Shown here: positions 1 through 6,776 of the stretch, one piece after another
How the letters are laid out: each line of letters opens with the position of its first letter
Numbering within the stretch: position 1 is the stretch's first letter
Assembly (NCBI GenBank): GCA_026225435.1
Contig: JAMFST010001404.1
Span: forward strand, 1-12,803
Source of the DNA: Labilithrix luteola
Lineage (GTDB): Bacteria > Myxococcota_A > Polyangia > Polyangiales > Polyangiaceae
Direction of reading: 5' to 3'
Length of the DNA: 12,803 nt
Position numbers and translations under genes: made by a program
Notes under the pieces: model-generated
What the model saw: only the letters and a program-made list of their open reading frames with translations
Told to the model about the DNA's origin: nothing
Database searches by the model: none

Positions 1-43
1 AAATCAATAACAACACCACCCACTTACCAACATAATTAAGAAC
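1..43. other. AT-rich, composition-shifted sequence at window edge
   Basis: These 43 bases hold 14 G or C (about 33%), while the flanking sequence is strongly GC-rich. The plus strand here has a single G (position 40), so the minus strand is almost free of C. The change falls inside the C-terminal domain of Der, where the family normally continues with a proline-rich turn and basic strand. Here the frame reads hydrophobic residues (VLNYVGKW and then valines and leucines). A misassembled or low-quality contig end, or a chimeric join, is the most likely reason. A real insertion or divergent Der tail cannot be excluded from this window. Confidence 0.6.
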
Positions 44-1219
44 CGGCCGCATGTCGAGCACCTCGGCGAAGAAGCGATTCAGCTCGCCGGTGCCGACGCG
101 CTTGGTGAATCCCTCGTGCACCTTGTCGATCGAGCGAAACAGCTCGGGCAGGCCACGGTTCTTCAGCGCCGAGAGGCGCACCACCGGGACGTACGGCGCG
201 AAGCTGATCTTGTCGCGCGCCTGCTCCTCGGCTGCGGCCAGCTCCTCCTTCGTCAGGAGGTCGGTCTTGTTGAGCGCGATGACCATCGCTCGCGAGCGGT
301 CCTGCGCCAGGCCGAGGATCTTCGCGTCCTGCTCGGCGACGCCTTCCTTCGCGTCGCACATGAGGACGACGATCTGCGCGCGCTCGATGCTCTTGATGGC
401 GTGCAGGACGCTGAGCGACTCGATCTCGTCGGCTTCCTTGGTGACCTTGCTCTTCTTGCGGATGCCGGCGGTGTCGATGAAGACGTAGTTCTTGCCGTCG
501 CGCTCGACCAGCGCGTCGATGGCGTCGCGGGTGGTGCCCGGCTTGTCGTCGACGAGCATGCGGTCCTCGCCGAGGAGACGATTCATCAGGCTCGACTTGC
601 CGGCGTTCGGCTTTCCGACGATGGCGATGCGCGGGATGATCGACCCCTCGTCCTCGACCATCTCCGGCCCGGGCGGAAGGGCGGCGACGATGGCCACCTC
701 GAGATCACCCATTCCGCGGCCGTGGAGCGCGCTCAGCGGGTACACCTTGTCGACCCCCAGGCGGAACAGGTCGTTCGCCTCGGCGTCGATCTTGGGCGAG
801 TCGGCCTTGTTGGCGGCGAAGATCGCCGGCTTGCCGCTCTGACGCAGGAGCTGCACGGCTGCCCGGTCGGAGGCGAGCAGCTCGAGGGTCGCGTCGGTGA
901 CGAAGACGATGACGTCCGCCTCGGCGATCGCGGCGCGCACGTGGCCGGCGATGCCGACCTTCATCGGATCCTCGTCCTCGGGATCGAAGCCGCCGGTGTC
1001 GATGAGCGTGTAGTCGCGCCCGAAGGCGGTGGTGTCGGCGTAGTGGCGGTCACGGGTGACGCCCGGCTCGTCGTGGACGAGCGCCAGCTTCTGCCGCGCC
1101 AGGCGGTTGAAGAGGGTCGACTTGCCGACGTTGGGGCGGCCGACGATGGCCACGATGGGGAGTCCCGCCAGCCCTCCCGGAAGAAGACGCGAAGGATGGG
1201 CGGAAAAGTGCTTTGTCAT
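1..1219 (-). CDS. der: Ribosome-assembly GTPase Der (EngA), 3' end cut by the window edge
   Basis: Der is a double-GTPase needed for maturation of the 50S ribosomal subunit; it acts in the cytoplasm. The minus-strand frame from ATG at 1219 is open to the window edge, giving 406 codons against roughly 440-490 for whole family members. Domain 1 shows GRPNVGKS (residues 27-34), DTGG (74-77) and NKAD (137-140). Domain 2 shows GKPNAGKS (202-209), DTAG (249-252) and NKTD (317-320). The C-terminal KH-like domain begins near residue 368 and is Der-like up to MRP at about residue 392. The remaining in-frame residues (positions 43 to 2) do not look like Der and are AT-rich; see the separate entry. The start is uncertain: no good Shine-Dalgarno precedes 1219, and a GTG at residue 23 would begin right at the conserved AIVGRPN. 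The gene lies 31 bases after the era stop on the same strand, so the two are probably co-transcribed. Confidence 0.95.
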   Translation of the reverse strand, partial: MTKHFSAHPSRLLPGGLAGLPIVAIVGRPNVGKSTLFNRLARQKLALVHDEPGVTRDRHYADTTAFGRDYTLIDTGGFDPEDEDPMKVGIAGHVRAAIAEADVIVFVTDATLELLASDRAAVQLLRQSGKPAIFAANKADSPKIDAEANDLFRLGVDKVYPLSALHGRGMGDLEVAIVAALPPGPEMVEDEGSIIPRIAIVGKPNAGKSSLMNRLLGEDRMLVDDKPGTTRDAIDALVERDGKNYVFIDTAGIRKKSKVTKEADEIESLSVLHAIKSIERAQIVVLMCDAKEGVAEQDAKILGLAQDRSRAMVIALNKTDLLTKEELAAAEEQARDKISFAPYVPVVRLSALKNRGLPELFRSIDKVHEGFTKRVGTGELNRFFAEVLDMRPVLNYVGKWVVLLLI

Positions 1220-1250
1220 GGGGAGGTGGTCAGCTGCTCAGGTCAGCTCT

Positions 1251-2276
1251 CTACGTCGACTGTCCGTATCCGAAATCTTTGAGCCGGGCGTCGCTCTCCT
1301 GCCAGTCGGGAGTCACGCGAACCCAGATCTTGAGGTGCACCTGCGTGCCCAGCAGCGCCTCGGCGCGGGCGCGAGCCTCGGTGCCGATCGCCTTGAGCAG
1401 CTCCCCCTTGCTGCCGATGACGATGCGCTTGTGCATCTCGCGCTGCACGTGGACCGCCACCTCGATGATGGGGATCTTGCCGGCCTCGTCGAAGCGCTCG
1501 ATGAGCACCGCCACGCCGTGCGGCACCTCCTGGAAGGTCTTGCGCAGGATCTGCTCGCGGACGAACTCGGCCACGAAGAAGCGGGCCGGCTTGTCGGAGA
1601 TCTCGTCCCCTTCGAAGAGCGGCTCGCCCAGCGGGAGGCGCTCGGAGACCTCCTTGATGAGGCGCGCGGTGCCGTTGGCCTTCTTGGCCGAGACGGGCAC
1701 GATGGCGGCGAAGTCGCGCAGGCTCCCCCAGCGCTCGAGGACCGGGAGCAGCCTGGTCTTGTCGCGGATGAGATCGATCTTGTTGAGCGCGAGGAGCATC
1801 GGCTTGTTGGCCGGCATCTTCTGCAGGAGGAGCTTGTCCTCGTTGCGGATCGAGCGGGCCAGGTCCTCGTTGGCCTCGGCGAGGAAGACGATGAGGTCGG
1901 CGTCCTTGGCCGTGTCCCAGGCGACGTCGTTCATGTGCTCGCCGAGCTTGCTGCGCGCGGCGTGGATGCCCGGGGTGTCGAGGAAGACGAGCTGCGCGCC
2001 CGGGACGCTGACCACGCCGGCGATCTGGTCGCGGGTGGTCTGCGGGTGGCGGCTGACGATGGCGATCGGCTCGCCCAGGAGCGCGTTCAGGAGCGTGCTC
2101 TTGCCGACATTGGGACGACCGACGAGGGCGATGCGGCCGCAGCGGAACTCGCTCGGCGGGACGGGCGCCTTCGGCTTGGGGGCCTTCTCGGCCGCCTTCT
2201 TCGCGCGCGGAGGCTTCTTTTCCCCTGCATCAGCCTGAGAAATGTCGCCCGCGTCGTCGTTCGAGTCCTTCGTCAC
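1251..2276 (-). CDS. era: GTPase Era (16S rRNA-binding ribosome-assembly factor)
   Basis: Era binds the 3' end of 16S rRNA through a KH domain and uses GTP in 30S maturation. The 341-residue product shows G1 GRPNVGKS (53-60), G2 TTRD (80-83), G3 DTPG (100-103), G4 NKID (165-168), G5 SAK (196-198) and a C-terminal KH domain with IGSKG (287-291). The start is GTG at 2276: an in-frame TAG lies three codons upstream, and no ATG occurs before the P-loop, although no clear Shine-Dalgarno is visible. Era is usually about 300 residues. The extra length is a lysine/alanine/proline-rich leader of about 45 residues ahead of the G domain, probably disordered. The gene diverges from the glycosyltransferase gene at 2383 and is followed after 31 bases by der, which fits a two-gene ribosome-assembly unit. 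Confidence 0.97.
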   Translation of the reverse strand: MTKDSNDDAGDISQADAGEKKPPRAKKAAEKAPKPKAPVPPSEFRCGRIALVGRPNVGKSTLLNALLGEPIAIVSRHPQTTRDQIAGVVSVPGAQLVFLDTPGIHAARSKLGEHMNDVAWDTAKDADLIVFLAEANEDLARSIRNEDKLLLQKMPANKPMLLALNKIDLIRDKTRLLPVLERWGSLRDFAAIVPVSAKKANGTARLIKEVSERLPLGEPLFEGDEISDKPARFFVAEFVREQILRKTFQEVPHGVAVLIERFDEAGKIPIIEVAVHVQREMHKRIVIGSKGELLKAIGTEARARAEALLGTQVHLKIWVRVTPDWQESDARLKDFGYGQST

Positions 2277-2281
2277 GGGGC

Positions 2282-2291
2282 GCTACGTAGC
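2282..2291. promoter_or_regulatory. 10-bp perfect palindrome just upstream of era
   Basis: GCTACGTAGC is a perfect palindrome that ends 5 bases before the era GTG, in the 106-bp divergent gap between era and the glycosyltransferase gene. It could be a small operator or chance. No convincing -35/-10 pair was found on either strand of this gap, so the promoters are not placed. Confidence 0.15.
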
Positions 2292-2367
2292 ACGCAGCGG
2301 GCCGAACGACACAACCGGACCCCGGACAAGCGAAAAGCCCGATTGCCACCGGATCGCAAACGAGATT

Positions 2368-2373
2368 AGGAGA
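2368..2373 (+). promoter_or_regulatory. Ribosome binding site AGGAGA fixing the glycosyltransferase start
   Basis: AGGAGA lies 9 bases before the ATG at 2383. This is the best Shine-Dalgarno on the plus strand here and decides the start. The same frame is open further upstream (from 2242), but those codons overlap the 5' end of era in antisense and lack such a site. Confidence 0.75.
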
Positions 2374-2382
2374 CCCATCCAG

Positions 2383-5202
2383 ATGTCTCCGACCACGTCG
2401 CCGCGTCATCGCTCGTCTTCGGGCGGCAAATCTCGGTCCGGCCAGAAGGGGTCCAGGACCCTCCCGCTGCTGATCGCCCTGGCGGTCCCCGCGCTCTTCT
2501 TCTTCATCTTGCCTCCGCTGGCCAAGAGCGGGCTCTGGGACCCCTACGAGCTGAACGTCGCCGATCTGGCGCGGCGCGTGGCGCTGAACCTCCACGGGGC
2601 CAGCTCGCTGGCGCTCAACGGGGCAGACAACTCGCTCCCGCACCTCAACGACCTGGGGCGGCCGCAGCTGCCGTTCACCTCGATCGCCCTCGGGTTCAAG
2701 CTCTTCGGGCTGCACGAGTGGGCCGGCCGCTTGCCGCTGGCGCTGTGGGGGCTGCTCGGCGTGCTCGCCACCTACGGGTTCGTCGCTCGCCTCGTCGACC
2801 GTCGCGCCGGGGTCTACGCGGCCATCGCGCTGACCACGATGCCGCTCTATTTCACCCAGGCGCGCATCATGCTGGGGGACATCGTCTCCATGGCCGCCTA
2901 CGCCTTCGCCTTCGGCGGGCTCGCGGTCGCCGTCTTCGACGGTCCGCGCCGCAACGGCGTGCAGGTCCGCGCGCTGTGGCTGGTGGTCGCCCTCGTGGGG
3001 CTGGCCGCCGGGTACGAGAGCCGCGGCGTGCTGCTGGGGATGTCCTCGCCGCTGCTCGGCATCGGCATCGCCTGGGGGATCGGCTGGGCGGCGCGCGTTC
3101 GCCGGGCCGACGGCATGGGCGACGTCGTCGGCGCGCTGGCGCTGCTGTGTGGCACCTTGCTGACCGTCGGCGCCATCGCCTCGCTCTCCGACGGCAGCGT
3201 CTCGGCGACGCACACTGCGGATCTGAACATGTGGGTCGGGGCCATCGTCAAGGCGCCCGCCAAGTACCCCACCTTCGACTTCTACATCGGGCACCTCGCC
3301 GAGGCGCTCGCCCCCTGGAGCGCGTTCGTCCCCTTCGCCATGGGGCGCATCTTCTTCCCGCCGCCGGTCAACGGCGCGGAGACCTTCCGCCGCGAGAGCC
3401 TGGTGCGCGTCGCGCTGCTCGTCGCCGCCGGCGTCCTCTTCACGCTGCACGGCTACCTCGCCTTCAAGACGGCCGACCTCATCGTCTTCACCGGTCCGGC
3501 GGTGCTCGCCGCGGTCTGCGCCGTCGCCCTGCGCGACTACGAGCGCGGCGCCCACGGCAGCGTGGCGGTGGCCATCGGCACCGTCGTGCTCCTCGGCCTC
3601 TTCCACCACGACTTCCACGAGCTGCCCGAGAAGGTCTACCAGGTGTACGGCCTGCAGCTGTCGACCTTCCCGGAGACGTTCAAGGACGAGTCGCTGCTCC
3701 TGTGGACCGTGGTGCTCGTCGGCTTCGCCGTCGCCGCCTTCTTCACCTGGGTGGAGCGCGACGGCACGCGGCAGCCGTTCGATCCGAAGAGCTACTGGAC
3801 GATGGTGCGCGGCCTGCGCGACGCCTGGGACGGGCTGCTCGCGCTCGGGTATTTCGCCATGGTGGCGGGCGCCTCGGTGGCCGGGCTCCTCGTCTGGCTC
3901 GGCGCGCGCACCCACGCCAAGTGGCTGCCGACGCTCTCGCAGCAGATGCGTGACGGGATCCTCAACTCGTGGTGGCTGACGGCGTTCATCCCGCTGATCG
4001 TCATCTTCGGCCTCTACTTCGCCACCGACGTCTGGCTGTGGGCCTTCGGGCGCGCGCGCCGGATCGGCCTCACCTCACTCACCCGCGGGTTCGAGCCGTT
4101 CGAGGAGCTGTTCGGTCGCCTGATGCGCAAGACCGGCGACCCCGAGGAGCGGCTGACGGCCTGGCTCGTGGTGATGCCGCTGATGTACCTGGCCATCCCG
4201 GTGGTGGTCTTCGTCGCGGTCACCAAGCTCGCGCACAACAACACCAGCCTGATCGCCGCCGCCGCCTTCGCGCTCCCCTCGGGCGTGGCGACGTTCCTCG
4301 CGCTCGGCATCGTCGGAGATCTCCTCCGCGGCTCGCGCGCGGCAGGCATGGCGGCCTTCGCCACGCTGGTTGGCCTGGTCCTCTGCTTCTCGTACTTCCC
4401 GGCGCTGGCCAACCAGCTGTCGCCCAAGGAGGTGTTCGAGAGCTACCAGAAGGTCGCCCACTCGGGAGAGCCGCTGGCGCTCTTCGGGGTCGGCAGCCGC
4501 ACCGCCGCGTACTACATCGGCGGGCAGCCGCAGGAGATCCACGGCTCGCAGGACGCGTTCCAGTGGCTGACCACGCCGGATCCGAGCGGCGGTCGCCGCT
4601 TCCTGGCGATGAAGTCCGACGAGCTCGGTCGCCTCAACTCGCTCTACCGCGAGCGCCCGGAGCACCAGAACCTGCCGGTCCTCGACGCGCGCTCCAGCCA
4701 GATCATGCTGGCCGCCTCCTCGCTCAACGCGGGCGAGAAGAACGAGAACCCCTTCGCCAAGATGATCCTCGCCGCTCCGCCGGTCCCCCAGCATCCGATG
4801 GATGTGAACATGGAGGATAAGCTGCAGATCATCGGCTACGACCTGCTCGACGAGCGGGGCTTCGTGCAGGCGATCTCGCCAGGGAAAAAATACCGGATGC
4901 GGACCTACTACAAGGTCCTTGCGCCGAGCACGACCGAGTGGGAGTCGTTCATCCACATCGACGGCTACAAGCGACGTCACAACGGTGACCACAAGCTCCT
5001 CGACGGCAAGTACCCGGTCGCCCTCTGGCAAGCCGGGGACCTGCTCGCCGACGAGTACGAGTTCACCCTGGAGCCGAACTTCTCGCCGGGGCAGTACACG
5101 CTCTTCTTCGGCCTCTTCCTGGGGGACTCGCGCATGAAGGTGAAGACCGGTCCGCAGGATGGAGACAACCGCATCAACGGCGGGCCCGTCCGGGTCCTGT
5201 GA
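2383..5202 (+). CDS. ArnT/PMT-like membrane glycosyltransferase (GT-C fold) with C-terminal beta domain
   Basis: This is a polytopic inner-membrane protein of the GT-C class, which transfers a sugar from a polyprenyl-phosphate donor to a lipid, protein or glycan on the outer face of the membrane; donor and acceptor here are unknown. It has 939 residues. A basic, Ser-rich cytoplasmic tail (1-25) precedes the first membrane helix (about 27-45). The first periplasmic loop carries the acidic motif LWDPYELNVADLAR (51-64; D53 and E56 in the place of the catalytic acids of ArnT/PMT) and LGRPQLPF (91-98). The following GLHEWAGRLPLALWGLLGV stretch (109-127) and TQARIMLGD (158-166) are typical of PMT_2 proteins. 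Further helices continue to about 675. Residues about 680-790 form an ArnT-like periplasmic domain, and 806-939 form a beta-rich domain. At 939 residues it is far longer than ArnT (about 550). The pilZ-type gene follows after 16 bases. Confidence 0.85.
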   Translation: MSPTTSPRHRSSSGGKSRSGQKGSRTLPLLIALAVPALFFFILPPLAKSGLWDPYELNVADLARRVALNLHGASSLALNGADNSLPHLNDLGRPQLPFTSIALGFKLFGLHEWAGRLPLALWGLLGVLATYGFVARLVDRRAGVYAAIALTTMPLYFTQARIMLGDIVSMAAYAFAFGGLAVAVFDGPRRNGVQVRALWLVVALVGLAAGYESRGVLLGMSSPLLGIGIAWGIGWAARVRRADGMGDVVGALALLCGTLLTVGAIASLSDGSVSATHTADLNMWVGAIVKAPAKYPTFDFYIGHLAEALAPWSAFVPFAMGRIFFPPPVNGAETFRRESLVRVALLVAAGVLFTLHGYLAFKTADLIVFTGPAVLAAVCAVALRDYERGAHGSVAVAIGTVVLLGLFHHDFHELPEKVYQVYGLQLSTFPETFKDESLLLWTVVLVGFAVAAFFTWVERDGTRQPFDPKSYWTMVRGLRDAWDGLLALGYFAMVAGASVAGLLVWLGARTHAKWLPTLSQQMRDGILNSWWLTAFIPLIVIFGLYFATDVWLWAFGRARRIGLTSLTRGFEPFEELFGRLMRKTGDPEERLTAWLVVMPLMYLAIPVVVFVAVTKLAHNNTSLIAAAAFALPSGVATFLALGIVGDLLRGSRAAGMAAFATLVGLVLCFSYFPALANQLSPKEVFESYQKVAHSGEPLALFGVGSRTAAYYIGGQPQEIHGSQDAFQWLTTPDPSGGRRFLAMKSDELGRLNSLYRERPEHQNLPVLDARSSQIMLAASSLNAGEKNENPFAKMILAAPPVPQHPMDVNMEDKLQIIGYDLLDERGFVQAISPGKKYRMRTYYKVLAPSTTEWESFIHIDGYKRRHNGDHKLLDGKYPVALWQAGDLLADEYEFTLEPNFSPGQYTLFFGLFLGDSRMKVKTGPQDGDNRINGGPVRVL

Positions 5203-5218
5203 AGGGGCGGGTGCTGTG

Positions 5219-5656
5219 ATGGGAATGACGTTGAAGAGCGTGAGTCCGGAGCTGTCCTTCGTGGAGTCGGCCGACGAGCGGCGCATCCACGACCGCTTCG
5301 AGGTCACCTGGGCGGTCGACTGCGTTACGGGCGACACGTTCCTCTACGCCTCGCTGGCCAACATCAGCGAGATGGGGATCTTCGTGCGCACGGTCGACCC
5401 GCTCGCGGTGGGGACGCGGCTGTGGCTCTCGTTCTCGCCGCCCGGGCACGAGACGTTCAAGCTCGAAGGGGAGATCGCCTGGCTGAACCGGGTGCGCCCC
5501 AACGGCGACAACCCGAACCCGGGGATGGGCGTGCGCTTCGTCGACCTGCAGATGGAGGACCGCGAGCGGCTCGTCGAGGTGGTCCGCGCCGTGGCCTACG
5601 TGCGCGAGCCGGACCTGAGCGGCGATCCGGGCGTGGGCTCCGGTCTCCAGAGCTGA
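5219..5656 (+). CDS. Single-domain PilZ protein, likely c-di-GMP binding (TIGR02266-like)
   Basis: PilZ domains bind cyclic di-GMP and pass the signal to a partner. The 145-residue product has both signature parts: RxxxR with R22 and R26 (in ERRIHDRFEV), and the (D/N)xSxxG motif as NISEMG (48-53). The stretch from PLAVGTRLWLSF (61-72) through GEIAWL to GMGVRFVDL (102-110) fits the PilZ subfamily described as a Myxococcus xanthus paralogous domain (TIGR02266), recalled rather than searched. ATG 5219 was chosen because a GAAGGGG-type site lies about 11 bases upstream; GTG 5216 and ATG 5225 are alternatives. The gene begins 16 bases after the glycosyltransferase stop, so co-transcription is likely, and it may modulate that enzyme. 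With no other domain present, it should act as an adaptor. Confidence 0.88.
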   Translation: MGMTLKSVSPELSFVESADERRIHDRFEVTWAVDCVTGDTFLYASLANISEMGIFVRTVDPLAVGTRLWLSFSPPGHETFKLEGEIAWLNRVRPNGDNPNPGMGVRFVDLQMEDRERLVEVVRAVAYVREPDLSGDPGVGSGLQS

Positions 5657-5697
5657 CGGCGACGGCGGCGGATCGGGACCTGCAATGGGTCCCCGTC

Positions 5698-5910
5698 ATG
5701 TCCCACTCGTCCCACGCCTCGTCCTCGAGCTCGTCGATCCCCACGTTCCTCGCGCTGGCGCTGCTGGCGGTCCTGGTGATGATCACCCGGGCCATGAGCG
5801 GTAGCTGGGACGCTGCAATCCCGGCACTGATCGTCTGGGGCTCGCTCGTCGGCCTCTTCGCCGGCTACCGCTTCGTGCAGGGCTACCAGCCCGCTCGCCG
5901 GCACATCTGA
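5698..5910 (+). CDS. Small hypothetical membrane protein, two predicted helices
   Basis: I do not recognise this 70-residue protein. A histidine/serine-rich N terminus (residues 2-13, with six serines in a row at 8-13) is followed by two hydrophobic segments (about 14-32 and 39-60) and a short basic tail ending YQPARRHI. There is no cysteine, lipobox or cleavable signal. Most codons end in G or C, like those of the neighbours, which supports real coding. The ATG at 5698 is the only in-frame ATG ahead of the first helix; the Shine-Dalgarno is weak. It follows the PilZ gene by 41 bases on the same strand and converges on the DUF2063-like gene, so it may be the last gene of the glycosyltransferase-PilZ unit. 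It could be a small membrane subunit or accessory protein, but no function can be assigned. Confidence 0.65.
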   Translation: MSHSSHASSSSSSIPTFLALALLAVLVMITRAMSGSWDAAIPALIVWGSLVGLFAGYRFVQGYQPARRHI

Positions 5911-5922
5911 GCGATGCAGACG

Positions 5923-5938
5923 CTGCGCCGGCGCGCAG
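5923..5938. terminator. GC-rich hairpin between convergent genes, possible bidirectional terminator
   Basis: CTGCGC (5923-5928) pairs perfectly with GCGCAG (5933-5938) across a 4-base CGGC loop, in the 40-bp gap between the stop codons of two convergent genes. The stem is symmetric, so it would form in transcripts of both strands. Neither side has a T-tract, so it is not a textbook intrinsic terminator. Confidence 0.4.
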
Positions 5939-5950
5939 GTCTTGCACAGG

Positions 5951-6760
5951 TCATCCCGCGCCGCCGAGGAGCGCGCCGTCGGCGGCGAGCTCGGTGAGGA
6001 GCTTCGCCAGCTCGTCCTGCACCGCCGCGGCGGACGCGGAGCCGGTGCCGAGCGCCGCTTGCATGGACGCAGCGAGCGTGGCGCCTCCCAGGGCATGATC
6101 GACGAAGGCCGCGGCGGCGGGGGAGAGCTCGCGCCAGCCGACCGCGTCGTCGCGATCGCGCACGGCGAGCCAGGCGGCCGAGCGCTCCGCCGGAACGGCG
6201 CCGTCGCTCCACTCCAGCTCCGGCACGGCGAACGCGTAGCGGCGCAGGACCACTCCCGGAGCGAACCGCAGACCGCGATCCAGCGCCAGCTCGAGGTCGT
6301 CGGCGGCCGCATCGGGCGCGCTGCCCACCTCGTGCTCGGTGCAGATGACGTCGGCGGCCTCGAGGAGCCAGCTCGCGACCCGCGCATCGCCGCCGATACG
6401 CGCGCGTGACGCCTCGAGGAAGGCGCGCGGAACGTCGCGGAGCAGCGGCGCGGTGAGGCCGCCGGCGAGGAAGGCGTCCAGGCAGGCGGCGAAGAGCCCC
6501 GGAGCGTCGGCCTCGAGCCGGGGGACGAACGGGCCGAGCACGTCGCGCACGGCACCGCCGATCGCGGCGCGCACCAGGCGCCGGTAGAGCGGCAAGCGGC
6601 GCCCGTCGGTCGCCAGCGAACGGGCGTCGCGCTCGTCGACGCCGAAGCGGGCGGCGAAGGCGCCCGGATCGCGGCGGAAGGACTCGTCGGCCCCCGCGTC
6701 GAGACACAGCGCCAGGAGCATCCGCTGGAGAGGCTCGTCGCGATCGCCGGAGCCGGTCAT
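5951..6760 (-). CDS. HvfC/DUF2063-like protein of unknown role
   Basis: This is a 269-residue soluble protein without a signal peptide or membrane helix. Its layout resembles HvfC/BufC (DUF2063) proteins, which partner DUF692 enzymes in making copper-related modified peptides. Shared-looking features are LPLYRRLVRAAIGGAVRD (56-73) in the place of the family's YRxxxRxAL..AL segment, the VASWLLEAADV...EHEV helix (128-145), the strand pair YAFAVPEL / AAWLAVRD (175-202), GWRELSPAAAAF (208-219), and a last helical part with LGGATLAASM and LTELAADGALL. The resemblance is from memory of the family and is moderate. No DUF692 gene or cysteine-rich precursor is in the window, so a function in such a pathway is not shown. 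ATG 6760 has an AGGAGA site 10 bases upstream. The gene starts 14 bases after the kinase stop, so it is probably co-expressed with the kinase and could be its target. Confidence 0.6.
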   Translation of the reverse strand: MTGSGDRDEPLQRMLLALCLDAGADESFRRDPGAFAARFGVDERDARSLATDGRRLPLYRRLVRAAIGGAVRDVLGPFVPRLEADAPGLFAACLDAFLAGGLTAPLLRDVPRAFLEASRARIGGDARVASWLLEAADVICTEHEVGSAPDAAADDLELALDRGLRFAPGVVLRRYAFAVPELEWSDGAVPAERSAAWLAVRDRDDAVGWRELSPAAAAFVDHALGGATLAASMQAALGTGSASAAAVQDELAKLLTELAADGALLGGAG

Positions 6761-6770
6761 GGTCGCCGGA

Positions 6771-6776
6771 TCTCCT
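6771..6776 (-). promoter_or_regulatory. Ribosome binding site AGGAGA overlapping the kinase stop codon
   Basis: On the minus strand AGGAGA (6776 to 6771) begins inside the TAG stop of the kinase gene (6777 to 6775) and sits 10 bases before the ATG at 6760. Ribosomes finishing the kinase would sit on this site, so the second gene is likely to be translationally coupled. Confidence 0.7.

Noticed and set aside
116..1282. Long plus-strand open frame opposite der
   Set aside because: Antisense shadow in GC-rich DNA; composition is Arg/Asp/Val-rich with no domain, and Der on the other strand is unmistakable.
2242..2382. 47-codon upstream extension of the glycosyltransferase frame
   Set aside because: It overlaps the era start in antisense and has no ribosome site, whereas ATG 2383 has AGGAGA at 9 bases.
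2230..3915. 561-residue minus-strand open frame opposite the glycosyltransferase
   Set aside because: Low-complexity His/Gln/Arg/Glu/Gly composition typical of an antisense frame; the plus-strand frame has clear PMT motifs and a good ribosome site.
5698..5910. Small membrane protein as a precursor peptide for the nearby DUF2063-like protein
   Set aside because: It has no cysteine, no cleavable signal and no core-like region, lies on the opposite strand, and no DUF692 enzyme is nearby.
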